From JAAYCB01 sp012744395 (GTDB lineage: Bacteria; Planctomycetota; Planctomycetia; Pirellulales; Thermoguttaceae): a DNA stretch of 59,976 bases. Made by a program: the position numbers and the translations under genes. Position 1 is the first letter of the stretch; every line of letters begins with the position of its first letter. Shown here piece after piece: positions 19,283 to 27,162 of this stretch. The notes under the pieces were generated by a model that was not told where the DNA came from, did no database searches, and was given only the letters and a program-made list of their open reading frames with translations. The DNA lies in contig JAQVNJ010000021.1 in the NCBI GenBank assembly GCA_028703175.1, positions 1-59,976 of the forward strand, given 5' to 3'.

Positions 19283-19322
19283 GGTGGAAGGATTCCGGCG
19301 TGATTGATCGCCGCTTTCCACC
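19283..19322 (+). other. Hairpin at the predicted 5' end of the leader transcript
   Basis: GGTGGAA-G pairs with CTTTCCACC, and inside it GGCG pairs with CGCC around an 8-nt loop. A 5'-terminal stem of this sort often protects an RNA from decay. It contains two GGA triplets. It has no counterpart before the second leader copy. Confidence 0.45.
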
Positions 19323-19328
19323 GAAATT

Positions 19329-19433
19329 GTCGGATGACTAGATGAAGAGCAACTCGGCTTTGCCGGGGGGTTCGTTGACGAGTAAGCCGACGTGGTCGAA
19401 CGCCTTCGGGTGTTCCGCCACGTCGGTTTTTTT
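19329..19433 (+). ncRNA. Candidate structured leader or small RNA, copy 1
   Basis: A 105-nt element repeated at 20140-20243. Its first 25 nt are identical in both copies. The middle differs, and the 3' half is a long hairpin with a conserved cUUCGg tetraloop. In this copy the hairpin is followed by seven T residues, giving an intrinsic terminator. Together with the promoter and 5' hairpin this makes either a ~150-nt small RNA or an attenuator-type leader for the 101-residue protein gene at 19624. I do not recognise it as a known riboswitch class. Confidence 0.55.
19387..19433 (+). terminator. Intrinsic terminator inside leader copy 1
   Basis: CCGACGTGG (19387-19395) pairs fully with CCACGTCGG (19418-19426). 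An inner stem GAACGCC/GGTGTTC is closed by a TTCG tetraloop. TTTTTTT (19427-19433) follows at once. This is the clearest Rho-independent terminator in the window, and it lies 190 nt before a start codon. Confidence 0.75.
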
Positions 19434-19623
19434 GTTCTTGTCGGCCGCCATCGTCCGGCGAACGATCGTTTCGCAGCAAGGTGTAGAGAGACATTGCCAA
19501 CAACCCGAGGGCAGCCTTTTTCACCACGATGAACGGTGTTCCAGTGGCCCCCAGAAGGTCTTGGGCTGCGGACGACTTATCGCCTTCGATTTTCAATTGC
19601 CCTTCTTGAAAGGAGCAACGACC

Positions 19624-19929
19624 ATGAGAAACGGGACCGAGCTTACGGAGGCTGGTCGGCAGTATGCCGCGGCGTATGCCGCACACTACACCGAACGCGA
19701 TTTGCCGGTCGCTCTCCGTCTTTACATCAAGGTCGTGGCATCGCATCCGAGTGCTCGGGAAGCAGATTACTCCCGAATGCAGGTTCAGAACATCGTCAAT
19801 GCCGTAGTGCCACAGCAGGAAATCTTGGATGCCCAGATAGAACTGGCGCTTGGCCACTTTGAGTACGAGGGCCGACCTGCTGTCAGGCAACTTGCTGTCG
19901 CGTCACCCGCTTCGGAATCACCCGCTTAG
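19624..19929 (+). CDS. Conserved-looking small protein of unknown function
   Basis: 101 residues; ATG 19624 with a strong AAAGGAG 8 nt upstream. The sequence is helical and soluble, with an alanine/tyrosine-rich start (YAAAYAAHYTERDLPVALRL), no signal peptide and no membrane segment. I do not recognise a characterised family. It lies downstream of leader copy 1 with its terminator between promoter and gene, which suggests conditional expression, and upstream of a DUF2294 gene and csrA in the same direction. Confidence 0.7.
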   Translation: MRNGTELTEAGRQYAAAYAAHYTERDLPVALRLYIKVVASHPSAREADYSRMQVQNIVNAVVPQQEILDAQIELALGHFEYEGRPAVRQLAVASPASESPA

Positions 19930-19969
19930 CATCGGCACGTGGATCTCGATCAAGAGGGAGAGTCGTGTC

Positions 19970-20020
19970 ATGCTCGCGATTGGATGGGTGGAAGGCGTGA
20001 TCGAGGCCTTTCTGGCGTAA
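19970..20020 (+). CDS. Possible 16-residue peptide
   Basis: A 17-codon frame, MLAIGWVEGVIEAFLA then TAA, with GGGAG about 9 nt before the ATG. The peptide is hydrophobic and could span or bind a membrane, act as a leader peptide, or be the remnant of a lost gene. Only the ribosome binding site and position between two related leaders support it. Confidence 0.25.
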   Translation: MLAIGWVEGVIEAFLA

Positions 20021-20139
20021 CACATTCGTTCGCCGAGTACAGGAACACCGTCAGACATTTGCGGACTTGCCTCGGAGAGATTGACGTAGGCGGCCGTAGT
20101 ACAAATGTCAGAGCGGCGTCTGCAAACTGAGTCGAAGTC

Positions 20140-20243
20140 GTCGGATGACTAGATGAAGAGCAACCCGGCCCGGTTGGGAGGCTCATTAGCGAGTAAGCCG
20201 ACGCGGTGGAACGCCTTCGGGTGATCCGCCACGCCGGTTTCTT
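20140..20243 (+). ncRNA. Candidate structured leader, copy 2
   Basis: 104 nt, about 80% identical to 19329-19433. The identical 5' block, the GAGTAAGCCGACG segment and the TTCG-capped hairpin are kept. The outer stem CCGACGCGG/CCACGCCGG carries two mismatches and is followed by TTTCTTG rather than a T-run, so termination should be weaker than in copy 1. It ends 46 nt before the start of the DUF2294 gene at 20290, placing it in that gene's leader. Confidence 0.5.
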
Positions 20244-20289
20244 GTGTTTGACGATTTGCGGCGTTTGCAGGTACCCAAGGAGTAGTCCC

Positions 20290-20706
20290 ATGAAAAATCT
20301 CGATCCAACCATGGCGCAGCAGGTCGCCCACGCGATCAGCGTTTTCCAGGCGGAGCGGACTGGCTATCCACCCAAAGCCGTGACCGTAGTCCTGAGCGAT
20401 GACACGCTCGTCGTCACGCTCCACGAGGCGCTGTCGCCCGCGGAGAAGGCCCTGTCAAGCACTCCCGAGGGTGCCCTTCAGGTCCAGGAGTTTCACCGCC
20501 AGCTCTTCAAGGATTCCGTCGAATTATTGCGCCGGGAAATCAAACGCATCACCGGGGTCGCGGTTGGCGAAGCCGCCGCGGAACTCGAGACCACGACCGG
20601 CGCCGTGGTGCACGCCTTCACGACCGGCACCATGGTGCAGGTGTTCCAACTCGCCGGCCGAATCTCCCTGGATGCCTGGAACGGGCATCGATCGAACGAT
20701 CACTGA
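20290..20706 (+). CDS. DUF2294-related protein
   Basis: 138 residues; ATG 20290 with AAGGAG 7 nt upstream. The order of features follows DUF2294: an N-terminal helix, a basic loop, VVLSDDTLVVTLHEALSPAE, and a helix ending in ITGVAVGEA before a beta strand. The YxGRGP signature of the other copy is replaced by RTGYPPKAVTV, so this is a divergent member. It is soluble, with no signal peptide. It follows leader copy 2 and precedes csrA by 20 nt, so the two are probably translated from one mRNA. Confidence 0.7.
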   Translation: MKNLDPTMAQQVAHAISVFQAERTGYPPKAVTVVLSDDTLVVTLHEALSPAEKALSSTPEGALQVQEFHRQLFKDSVELLRREIKRITGVAVGEAAAELETTTGAVVHAFTTGTMVQVFQLAGRISLDAWNGHRSNDH

Positions 20707-20726
20707 CACTTTACGGAGGGTCCGCG

Positions 20727-20954
20727 ATGTTAGTCCTGTCGAGGAAGAGCCAGGAATCGGTGGTAGTCGGCGGGTCTGGAGGCTTCCACCGATTGTTGAA
20801 AGTCACGGTGCTCGGGATTCGAGGCGCGAACGTGAAGTTGGGCTTCGAGGTCGATGCCGACGTGCCTGTCCATCGTTGGGAGGTGTGGGAACGAATCAAG
20901 GCCGGCGGTCAGGCGGGCAGCCTGACGGAAGGCCCCGCCGCGCCGCTTGCGTAA
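20727..20954 (+). CDS. csrA: Carbon storage regulator CsrA
   Basis: 75 residues; ATG 20727 with GGAGG 7 nt upstream. The start MLVLSRKSQESVVVGG and the segment VKLGFEVDADVPVHRWEVWE carry the beta strands and the VHR motif that bind GGA-containing RNA loops. A C-terminal tail of about 15 residues exceeds the usual length slightly. CsrA homodimers control translation and stability of mRNAs for carbon metabolism and motility. Its neighbours, two GGA-containing leaders and a carbohydrate operon starting 52 nt downstream, are plausible targets. Confidence 0.93.
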   Translation: MLVLSRKSQESVVVGGSGGFHRLLKVTVLGIRGANVKLGFEVDADVPVHRWEVWERIKAGGQAGSLTEGPAAPLA

Positions 20955-21006
20955 TGGCTTGAGATTGCAGACCAACCTGACACGGATTAACCAGACGAGG
21001 TGACGA

Positions 21007-22242
21007 GTGAATACCGTACGACCCCTTTTTTTATCGACCTATCCGCCGGAGGAGTGTGGACTGGCAACGTTTACCAGGGACTCGGCCGACGCGGTCGACA
21101 TGGCGGCGGGCGAGCCGGTGTCCTCGGTGGCGGCGATCCAGAAGACGCCGTCGCTCTGCTACGCGGATCGGCGCGTGGTGCATGCCATCGACAACAACCG
21201 CCCGGATGCGTACCGTCGCGCCGCGGAGATGGCCAACGCGAGCGCGTGCGACCTGGTGAGCTTGCAGCACGAGTTCGGCCTCTATCCTGGCAAGTGGGGC
21301 GGTCGCGTGCTCGATTTTGTGCATCAATGCCGCAAGCCGATCGTCACGACGTTCCACACGCTGCTGACCGAGCCGGACCCGTTGCCCCGGCGAGTGATCC
21401 GGAATCTGGCGGCCCGCAGCCAGGGGATCGTGGTCATGACCGAGATTGCCGCGAAGCTCTTGGAGGATGTGTACGGCGTGTCGGGGACGCGCGTGCAAGT
21501 GATTCCGCATGGCGTGCCGACGGTCCCTTTCGAACGCCGGACGATCCACAAGGCGCGCCTGGGGCTGACGGGCCGGCAGGTGATTTGCAGCTTCGGGCTG
21601 ATCAATCGCGGCAAGGGGCTCGAATACATGATCCAGTCGATGCCCCGGATCGTTGCTGCCTGTCCGGAAGCCATCTATCTGATCGTCGGCATCACCCATC
21701 CCCAGGTCAAGCGCCAGGAGGGGGAGGCCTACCGCGAGAGCTTGGCTGAAATGGTCCGGACCCTGGATCTGGGTGGCCATGTCCGTTTCGTAGACAAGTA
21801 TCTCAGCTGCGACGACCTGATCGCCCACTTGCAGGCCTGCGACGTGTACATCACTCCCTACGCAGGGAAAGACCAGATCGCCAGCGGCACCTTGGCTTAT
21901 GCCCTCGCTGCCGGTGGGGCAATCGTAAGCACCCCCTATCTGTATGCCGAAGAAGTCTTGGCCGAAGGGCGCGGCCTGCTCGTGCCGTTTTCCCAAAGCG
22001 CTGCCCTGGCGGATGCAACGCTGCGGTTCCTGAGCGACACGGACTTCCAGGTGAAGACCCGCTACCGGGCTTATCAATACGCCAGGCCGATGTTCTGGCC
22101 CAACGTGGGTCGGCGCTACCTGGAGTTCTTCACCGGGGTTGTTGCCGGCAGTCATGCAAGCGCCGCCCGCCAGCAGCGCAGGGCTTCCGCGCTGCCGGGC
22201 GCCGAGCGCGAGCCCAGGCAACTCGTGCAAGGAGGTCGGTAA
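21007..22242 (+). CDS. GT4-type glycosyltransferase
   Basis: 411 residues from GTG 21007. It has the GT-B fold pattern: an N-terminal domain with STYPPEECGLATFT and QHEFGLYPGKWG, and a C-terminal nucleotide-sugar domain with SFGLINRGKGLEYMIQ and the E-x7-E region near ASGTLAYALAAGGAIVSTPY. No membrane segment is evident, so it is probably cytoplasmic. It is the first of three genes for carbohydrate enzymes; the next gene starts on its stop codon (TAATG). Donor and acceptor cannot be read from sequence. Confidence 0.85.
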   Translation: MNTVRPLFLSTYPPEECGLATFTRDSADAVDMAAGEPVSSVAAIQKTPSLCYADRRVVHAIDNNRPDAYRRAAEMANASACDLVSLQHEFGLYPGKWGGRVLDFVHQCRKPIVTTFHTLLTEPDPLPRRVIRNLAARSQGIVVMTEIAAKLLEDVYGVSGTRVQVIPHGVPTVPFERRTIHKARLGLTGRQVICSFGLINRGKGLEYMIQSMPRIVAACPEAIYLIVGITHPQVKRQEGEAYRESLAEMVRTLDLGGHVRFVDKYLSCDDLIAHLQACDVYITPYAGKDQIASGTLAYALAAGGAIVSTPYLYAEEVLAEGRGLLVPFSQSAALADATLRFLSDTDFQVKTRYRAYQYARPMFWPNVGRRYLEFFTGVVAGSHASAARQQRRASALPGAEREPRQLVQGGR

Positions 22243-23318
22243 TGTCCATTATGGAGCGGATCGCGTTGGATCACCTGGATCAGATGACCGACTCGACGGG
22301 GCTGATCCAGCATGCGATCTATGGCATTCCGCGGCGCGAAAGCGGCTACACGACCGACGACAACGCACGGGCCCTGCGGCTTTGCGTACGGCTGTGGAAT
22401 CGGCACCACGGGGAGCCGATGCTCAGGCGAGTGACCACCTATCTGAGCTTTCTTGAGTACGCGCGTGGCATCGGCCGGGGATTCCATAATTATCTTGGCT
22501 ACGAACGCCGCTGGCTCGATGCAGAAGGGTGCGGCGACTGCCAGGGCCAAGCGGTTCGCGCTCTGGCGGAAGTGCTGAGCAGTCGTTTGCCTGGCGGCCA
22601 CCGAGCGTTGGCCCGCGAGTTGATCGACACCGTCATGCCGACGCTCGCCGACGTGAGAAGCCTGCGGGCTCAGGCGTATGTGGTTCTGGCTTGGGAACAT
22701 CTGTGGAGTGCGGAGGTCGGAGACATCGAACCGCTGGAAGCCGTGGCATGGTCGGCGGCGAGGCGGCTCGCCGAGTGTTACGGCCGAGCGCTGCGGCCGG
22801 ACTGGCAGTGGTTCGAGTCGCGGATGACGTATGCAAACGCGGTCTTGCCGCACGCCTTGTTCGCCGCCGCCAGACGCTGGCCGGAGGAGGATTTTCTTGA
22901 GATCGCTCGGGCATCGTTCGCCTTCCTCGACCGTCAGACGACTGCCGAGGGAGTCTTCTGGCCGATCGGGAACGAAGGTTGGTATCCCCGTGGAGACGAG
23001 AAGGCGCTGTACGATCAACAGCCCTTGGAGGCCGCCACGATGGCCGAAACCGCGCGGGCCGCGTTTGACCTGCTTGGCAGTCACGAATACCTGGCGGCCT
23101 TCCGCCGAGCGCGCGGCTGGTTTCACGGCCGCAATAGCCTGAAACGCCCGCTTGGTGACATCCGGTCCGGCGCCTGCTACGATGGCCTGCTGGCGACCGG
23201 CGTAAATCGCAATCAGGGAGCGGAATCGACGCTCGCCTATTTATGGACGGAGATGAGTAATGATGACTTCGAGGTGTCGCTAGGCAACCGCCGCAAGGGT
23301 GCCGTTGCCGTTGTGTAG
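22242..23318 (+). CDS. Predicted (alpha/alpha)6-toroid carbohydrate-active enzyme
   Basis: 358 residues; AGGAGG just upstream and a one-base overlap with the glycosyltransferase gene indicate translational coupling. It is all-helical with aromatic and acidic patches such as YTTDDNARAL, GYERRWLDAEGCGDCQGQAVRAL, FWPIGNEGWYPRG and NRNQGAESTLAYL, typical of six-hairpin glycosidase-like proteins. Relatives are often found beside a GT4 enzyme and a GH130 phosphorylase, as here. Its reaction is not known to me. Confidence 0.7.
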   Translation: MSIMERIALDHLDQMTDSTGLIQHAIYGIPRRESGYTTDDNARALRLCVRLWNRHHGEPMLRRVTTYLSFLEYARGIGRGFHNYLGYERRWLDAEGCGDCQGQAVRALAEVLSSRLPGGHRALARELIDTVMPTLADVRSLRAQAYVVLAWEHLWSAEVGDIEPLEAVAWSAARRLAECYGRALRPDWQWFESRMTYANAVLPHALFAAARRWPEEDFLEIARASFAFLDRQTTAEGVFWPIGNEGWYPRGDEKALYDQQPLEAATMAETARAAFDLLGSHEYLAAFRRARGWFHGRNSLKRPLGDIRSGACYDGLLATGVNRNQGAESTLAYLWTEMSNDDFEVSLGNRRKGAVAVV

Positions 23319-23400
23319 AGACGACCCGAATTACCCGATTGTGACCGGCGAGGCCGTCGATCGCCGGGTAGGCAGAGCGTTGAAAGGCAGGGAGAGTAGC

Positions 23401-24912
23401 TTGAGCGGCGCCCCCAACGACGATCGTGAGCCGCCATCCAGCAGCAGGAAAGGCCGACGCAGCGCCTTGCGGGTCCGGCGTTTGCCGGTCACCTTCAGCA
23501 GCGATATTCGCCGCGTCATCACCCGGTTCTTTGATCCCGGCGGCGCCGCGCGGATTCGCAACGTTGCCGAGCGCGTCAACGCGCTCAGCGACACGCAGGT
23601 CGACCGGATTCTGGACGACATCTTCCTGAGGTTTCGCACCCGCCACGGCAATATTGCCTCGGCGCTGGAGGAGAATTACCGGACGGCGATGGCCTTGATC
23701 GGAGAGTCGGACCATGCTTCGCACAATCGACGCATGCTCATCGGAGCATACTTGACCGCGGAGTACTCGATCGAGTCGGCGGCGCTGTTCAATCCGTCGA
23801 TCGTCCCCCATCACAGCCAGCGGAACCTTCCCGCCGGTGCCGTGCGGTTCATCATGAGTCTCCGCGCGACGGGCGAGGGACACGTGTCCTCGATCGTTTT
23901 CCGTACGGGCGTCATCTACTCCGATCACAGGATCCAGATCGATCCATGCAGCCGTCTGACCAGGCCGGGTCGTGTCGTACCGGATAAGCAATACGAAAAA
24001 GCCCTGTTCCGGCGGAAGCTGAACGACATCGGCGTCTACGAGGCGGTGGCGGACCTCGTGCTCGACCGCCTGGCCGACTCCTTTACCTCGGCCCAACTGG
24101 AACAGGCGATTACCGCGGTACGGGTAGCGGCATCCGGGGAGGTGCCGTTCGAGAAGACGCTGCAGGACATCCGCTGGCTGGCCCGCTCGAACTACCAGTT
24201 GGAGCTTTCCGCGGAAACGGCGGCGTCCGAGGTGGTAATTTTTCCTCAGACCAGCAATGAAAGCCACGGTATCGAGGACCTCCGCATGGTCCGCTTCGTG
24301 GACGACGACGGCACGATCACGTACTATGGCACCTGCACGGCATTCGATGGCTACCGCGTATTGCCGCAATTGATCGAGACGCGAGACTTCCTCACGATCG
24401 GCGTGCACACGATCAACGGCGCCCGTGCGCAGAACAAGGGGATGGCGCTCTTTCCACGGCGGATCGGCGGGCACTACGTGATGTGCTCCCGTATCGATGG
24501 GGAGAACCTTTACATCATGGCTTCCGACATCGTCCACTTTTGGGAGTCCGCTGAATTGCTCCAGACGCCGCGTTCTCCGTGGGAGTTCGTACAGATCGGT
24601 AACTGCGGCTCGCCGCTGGAAACGCCGCAGGGTTGGCTGCTGTTGACCCACGGCGTCGGGCCGATGCGCACCTACTGCATCGGCGCCATGTTGCTGGACC
24701 TGGACGACCCGCTCAAGGTGATTGGCTGCCTGGATGAGCCGCTGGTGGCCCCCACCGAGCGGGAACGCGACGGCTACGTGCCCAACGTCGCCTATACCTG
24801 CGGGGCAATGATCCACAACGGGCAGCTCTATCTCCCGTTCGCCACCTCCGATATAATCACCCGTTTCGCGACGGTCTCGCTCGATTCGCTGCTGAGCCGA
24901 CTGGTCAACTGA
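23401..24912 (+). CDS. GH130-family beta-mannoside phosphorylase-like protein
   Basis: 503 residues from TTG 23401, chosen for AGGGAG about 5 nt upstream. The frame is open from 23299, and a GTG there would overlap the previous gene by 20 bp. The C-terminal 300 residues form the GH130 five-bladed propeller: IEDLRMVRFVDDDGT, NKGMALFPRRIGG, GNCGSPLETPQGWLLLTHGV, DDPLKVIGCLDEPLVAP and GYVPNVAYTCGAM. GH130 enzymes cleave beta-mannosidic bonds with phosphate. The N-terminal 190 residues are an additional helical domain. With the upstream pair it suggests synthesis or recycling of a mannose-containing glycan. Confidence 0.85.
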   Translation: MSGAPNDDREPPSSSRKGRRSALRVRRLPVTFSSDIRRVITRFFDPGGAARIRNVAERVNALSDTQVDRILDDIFLRFRTRHGNIASALEENYRTAMALIGESDHASHNRRMLIGAYLTAEYSIESAALFNPSIVPHHSQRNLPAGAVRFIMSLRATGEGHVSSIVFRTGVIYSDHRIQIDPCSRLTRPGRVVPDKQYEKALFRRKLNDIGVYEAVADLVLDRLADSFTSAQLEQAITAVRVAASGEVPFEKTLQDIRWLARSNYQLELSAETAASEVVIFPQTSNESHGIEDLRMVRFVDDDGTITYYGTCTAFDGYRVLPQLIETRDFLTIGVHTINGARAQNKGMALFPRRIGGHYVMCSRIDGENLYIMASDIVHFWESAELLQTPRSPWEFVQIGNCGSPLETPQGWLLLTHGVGPMRTYCIGAMLLDLDDPLKVIGCLDEPLVAPTERERDGYVPNVAYTCGAMIHNGQLYLPFATSDIITRFATVSLDSLLSRLVN

Positions 24913-24962
24913 GGCGTTGGCCGGAGAAGCCGCTGTCCGGATCGAATCCTGGAGCAACGAGA

Positions 24963-27065
24963 ATGAAACTGATGATGGGTCTATGCATGGTAGGTATCGT
25001 CTTGCAGCTGTTCGGGTCCCCGTCCGCGGCCAATCCCTTTCTCGGCGATTGGGATACGCCGTTCGGAGTGCCGCCGTTCGACAAGATCGAGCTGGAGCAT
25101 TACACGCCGGCCTTCGAAGAAGGGATGCTGCGGCACAAGCAGCAGATTGCCGCGATCGTCGCCGAGGAATCGCCGCCGACCTTCGCCAATACGGTCGAAG
25201 CGCTCGAGCGCAGCGGGGAGATGCTCGATCGGGTGGCGAGCGTGTTCTTTGCGATGAAATCGTCGATGAACAACGAGCGGATGGAGGTGATCGCCAAGGA
25301 CGTGGCGCCCAAGCTGTCGCAGCACGGCGATGAAATCCTCCTCAACGAGCCGTTGTTTCGGCGAATCGAAGCGCTCTGGGCCAAGCGGGACCAGCTCGAT
25401 CTCGAGCCCGAGCAGCGCCGCCTGCTCGACGAGACCCGCAAGCGATTCGTCCGCGGCGGTGCGAACCTGCCTGCCGACAAGAAGGAGCGGCTCAAGGCGA
25501 TCAACAAGACGCTCGCCCTGTTGAGTCTGAGTTTCGCCGAGCACGTCCTCAAGGAGGAGAACCGCTTCGAGCTGGTAATCGGCGACCGGGCCGACCTGGC
25601 GGGCCTCCCCGAGGGCGTGATTGCCGCGGCGGAGGAGGCGGCGGCCGAGCGCGGGCACGAGGGCAAGTGGGTCTTCACGCTCCACAAGCCGAGCATGATC
25701 CCCTTCCTCCAGTACTCGCAGAGGCGCGACCTGCGGGAGAAAATCTACAAGGCATACCTCGAGCGGGGCAACCACGGCGATGAGCTCGACAACAAGCAGA
25801 TTCTCGCCGAGATGGCGGCGCTGCGGGTCGAACGGGCCCGCCTGCTCGGCTATCCGACCCACGCGGCATTCGTGCTTGAAGAGGCCATGGCCAAGGAGCC
25901 GGCCAAGGTCTACGAGTTGCTGCGCAAGCTCTGGACACCGGCCCTGGAGCGGGCGAAGGCCGAGGCCGCCGAGATGCAGAGGATGATCGACGAGGAAGGC
26001 GGCCGCTTCCGGCTCCAGTCGTGGGACTGGTGGTACTATGCCGAAAAGGTCAAGAAAGCCAGGTACGACCTGGATGAGGAGATGCTCCGGCCGTATTTCA
26101 AGCTGGAGAACGTGCTCGACGGAGCGTTCGGCCTGGCAACGCGGCTCTACGGGCTGAAATTCGAGAAGCGGCCGGAGATTCCCGGCTATCACAAGGACGT
26201 GACCGTCTTCGAGGTCAAGGAGGCCGACGGCCGGCACCTGGGCGTCCTGTACGTCGACTACTTCCCCCGGCCGAGCAAGCGGGGGGGGGCCTGGATGGGC
26301 GAGTTCCGCGAACAGCGGCGGATCGACGACAGGGACGTCCGGCCGGTGATCTACAACGTGGGCAATTTCTCCAAGCCGGCCGCCGATAAGCCTTCGCTGC
26401 TCTCGTTCGACGAGGTGGAGACGCTGTTCCACGAATTCGGCCACGCCCTGCACGGGCTGCTCTCGGAGTGTACGTACCAATCGCTTGCCGGGACCAACGT
26501 GGCGCGCGATTTCGTCGAGTTGCCCTCGCAGATCATGGAGAATTGGGCGTCGGCGCCGGAGATGCTCAAAATCTACGCCCGGCACTACCAGACGGGCGAG
26601 CCGATGCCCGATGCGCTGATCGAAAAGATCGAGAACGCACGGCATTTCAATCAGGGCTTCGCCACCACGGAGTACCTGGCGGCCTCGTTTCTCGACATGG
26701 ACTGGCACACGCTCGCCGACGTGCGGCCGGACGTGGATGTCCTCGATTTCGAGCGCCAATCGATGCAGCGGATCGGCCTTCTCGACCCGGTCGCGCCCCG
26801 ATACCGCAGCCCCTATTTCCAGCACATCTTCGCCGGCGGGTATTCGTCGGGCTATTACTCCTACATCTGGGCCGAGGTGCTCGACGCGGATGCCTTCGAG
26901 GCGTTCCGCGAGAAAGGCGACCTGCTGGATGGCACGACCGCCGAAGCCTTCCGCCGCAACATCCTCGCCAGGGGCAACACCGAGGAGCCGATGGAGCTCT
27001 ACAAACGGTTCCGCGGAAGGGAGCCCCGGATCGAGCCGCTGCTCAAGCGCCGCGGGCTGGAGTAG
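24963..27065 (+). CDS. M3-family oligopeptidase (Dcp/OpdA type), exported
   Basis: 700 residues; GGAG upstream of ATG 24963. A signal peptide covers about residues 1-22 and the mature part begins NPFLGDWDTPFG. The zinc motif is HEFGH (H490-H494), with the distal Glu in the NVARDFVELPSQIMENW segment, as in thimet-type peptidases. The length is normal for the Dcp/PrlC group. It hydrolyses short peptides, probably in the periplasm. It begins 50 bp after the GH130 gene and may be co-transcribed. Confidence 0.93.
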   Translation: MKLMMGLCMVGIVLQLFGSPSAANPFLGDWDTPFGVPPFDKIELEHYTPAFEEGMLRHKQQIAAIVAEESPPTFANTVEALERSGEMLDRVASVFFAMKSSMNNERMEVIAKDVAPKLSQHGDEILLNEPLFRRIEALWAKRDQLDLEPEQRRLLDETRKRFVRGGANLPADKKERLKAINKTLALLSLSFAEHVLKEENRFELVIGDRADLAGLPEGVIAAAEEAAAERGHEGKWVFTLHKPSMIPFLQYSQRRDLREKIYKAYLERGNHGDELDNKQILAEMAALRVERARLLGYPTHAAFVLEEAMAKEPAKVYELLRKLWTPALERAKAEAAEMQRMIDEEGGRFRLQSWDWWYYAEKVKKARYDLDEEMLRPYFKLENVLDGAFGLATRLYGLKFEKRPEIPGYHKDVTVFEVKEADGRHLGVLYVDYFPRPSKRGGAWMGEFREQRRIDDRDVRPVIYNVGNFSKPAADKPSLLSFDEVETLFHEFGHALHGLLSECTYQSLAGTNVARDFVELPSQIMENWASAPEMLKIYARHYQTGEPMPDALIEKIENARHFNQGFATTEYLAASFLDMDWHTLADVRPDVDVLDFERQSMQRIGLLDPVAPRYRSPYFQHIFAGGYSSGYYSYIWAEVLDADAFEAFREKGDLLDGTTAEAFRRNILARGNTEEPMELYKRFRGREPRIEPLLKRRGLE

Positions 27066-27077
27066 GCGGCCGCTGGT

Positions 27078-27106
27078 TTGCACCCCACAGTCCGCTGGAG
27101 TATCTT
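27078..27106 (+). promoter_or_regulatory. Candidate promoter of the Gfo/Idh/MocA gene
   Basis: TTGCAC (27078-27083), 17-bp spacer, TATCTT (27101-27106). The start point would be near 27113, leaving a 50-nt leader. Confidence 0.5.
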
Positions 27107-27162
27107 ATCCCTTTTCCAGGCGGTCGGTGCGACCGTCGCAGACTTGTACAAGGAAACAGACC

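Noticed and set aside
19329..20243. Integron attC sites as the explanation for the duplicated element
   Set aside because: No GTTRRRY/RYYYAAC core sites at the ends, no integrase, and the genes between are not cassette-like.
24981..27083. 700-codon antisense frame across the M3 peptidase
   Set aside because: It mirrors the sense gene almost exactly and has no motif; the HEFGH zinc site proves the sense strand.
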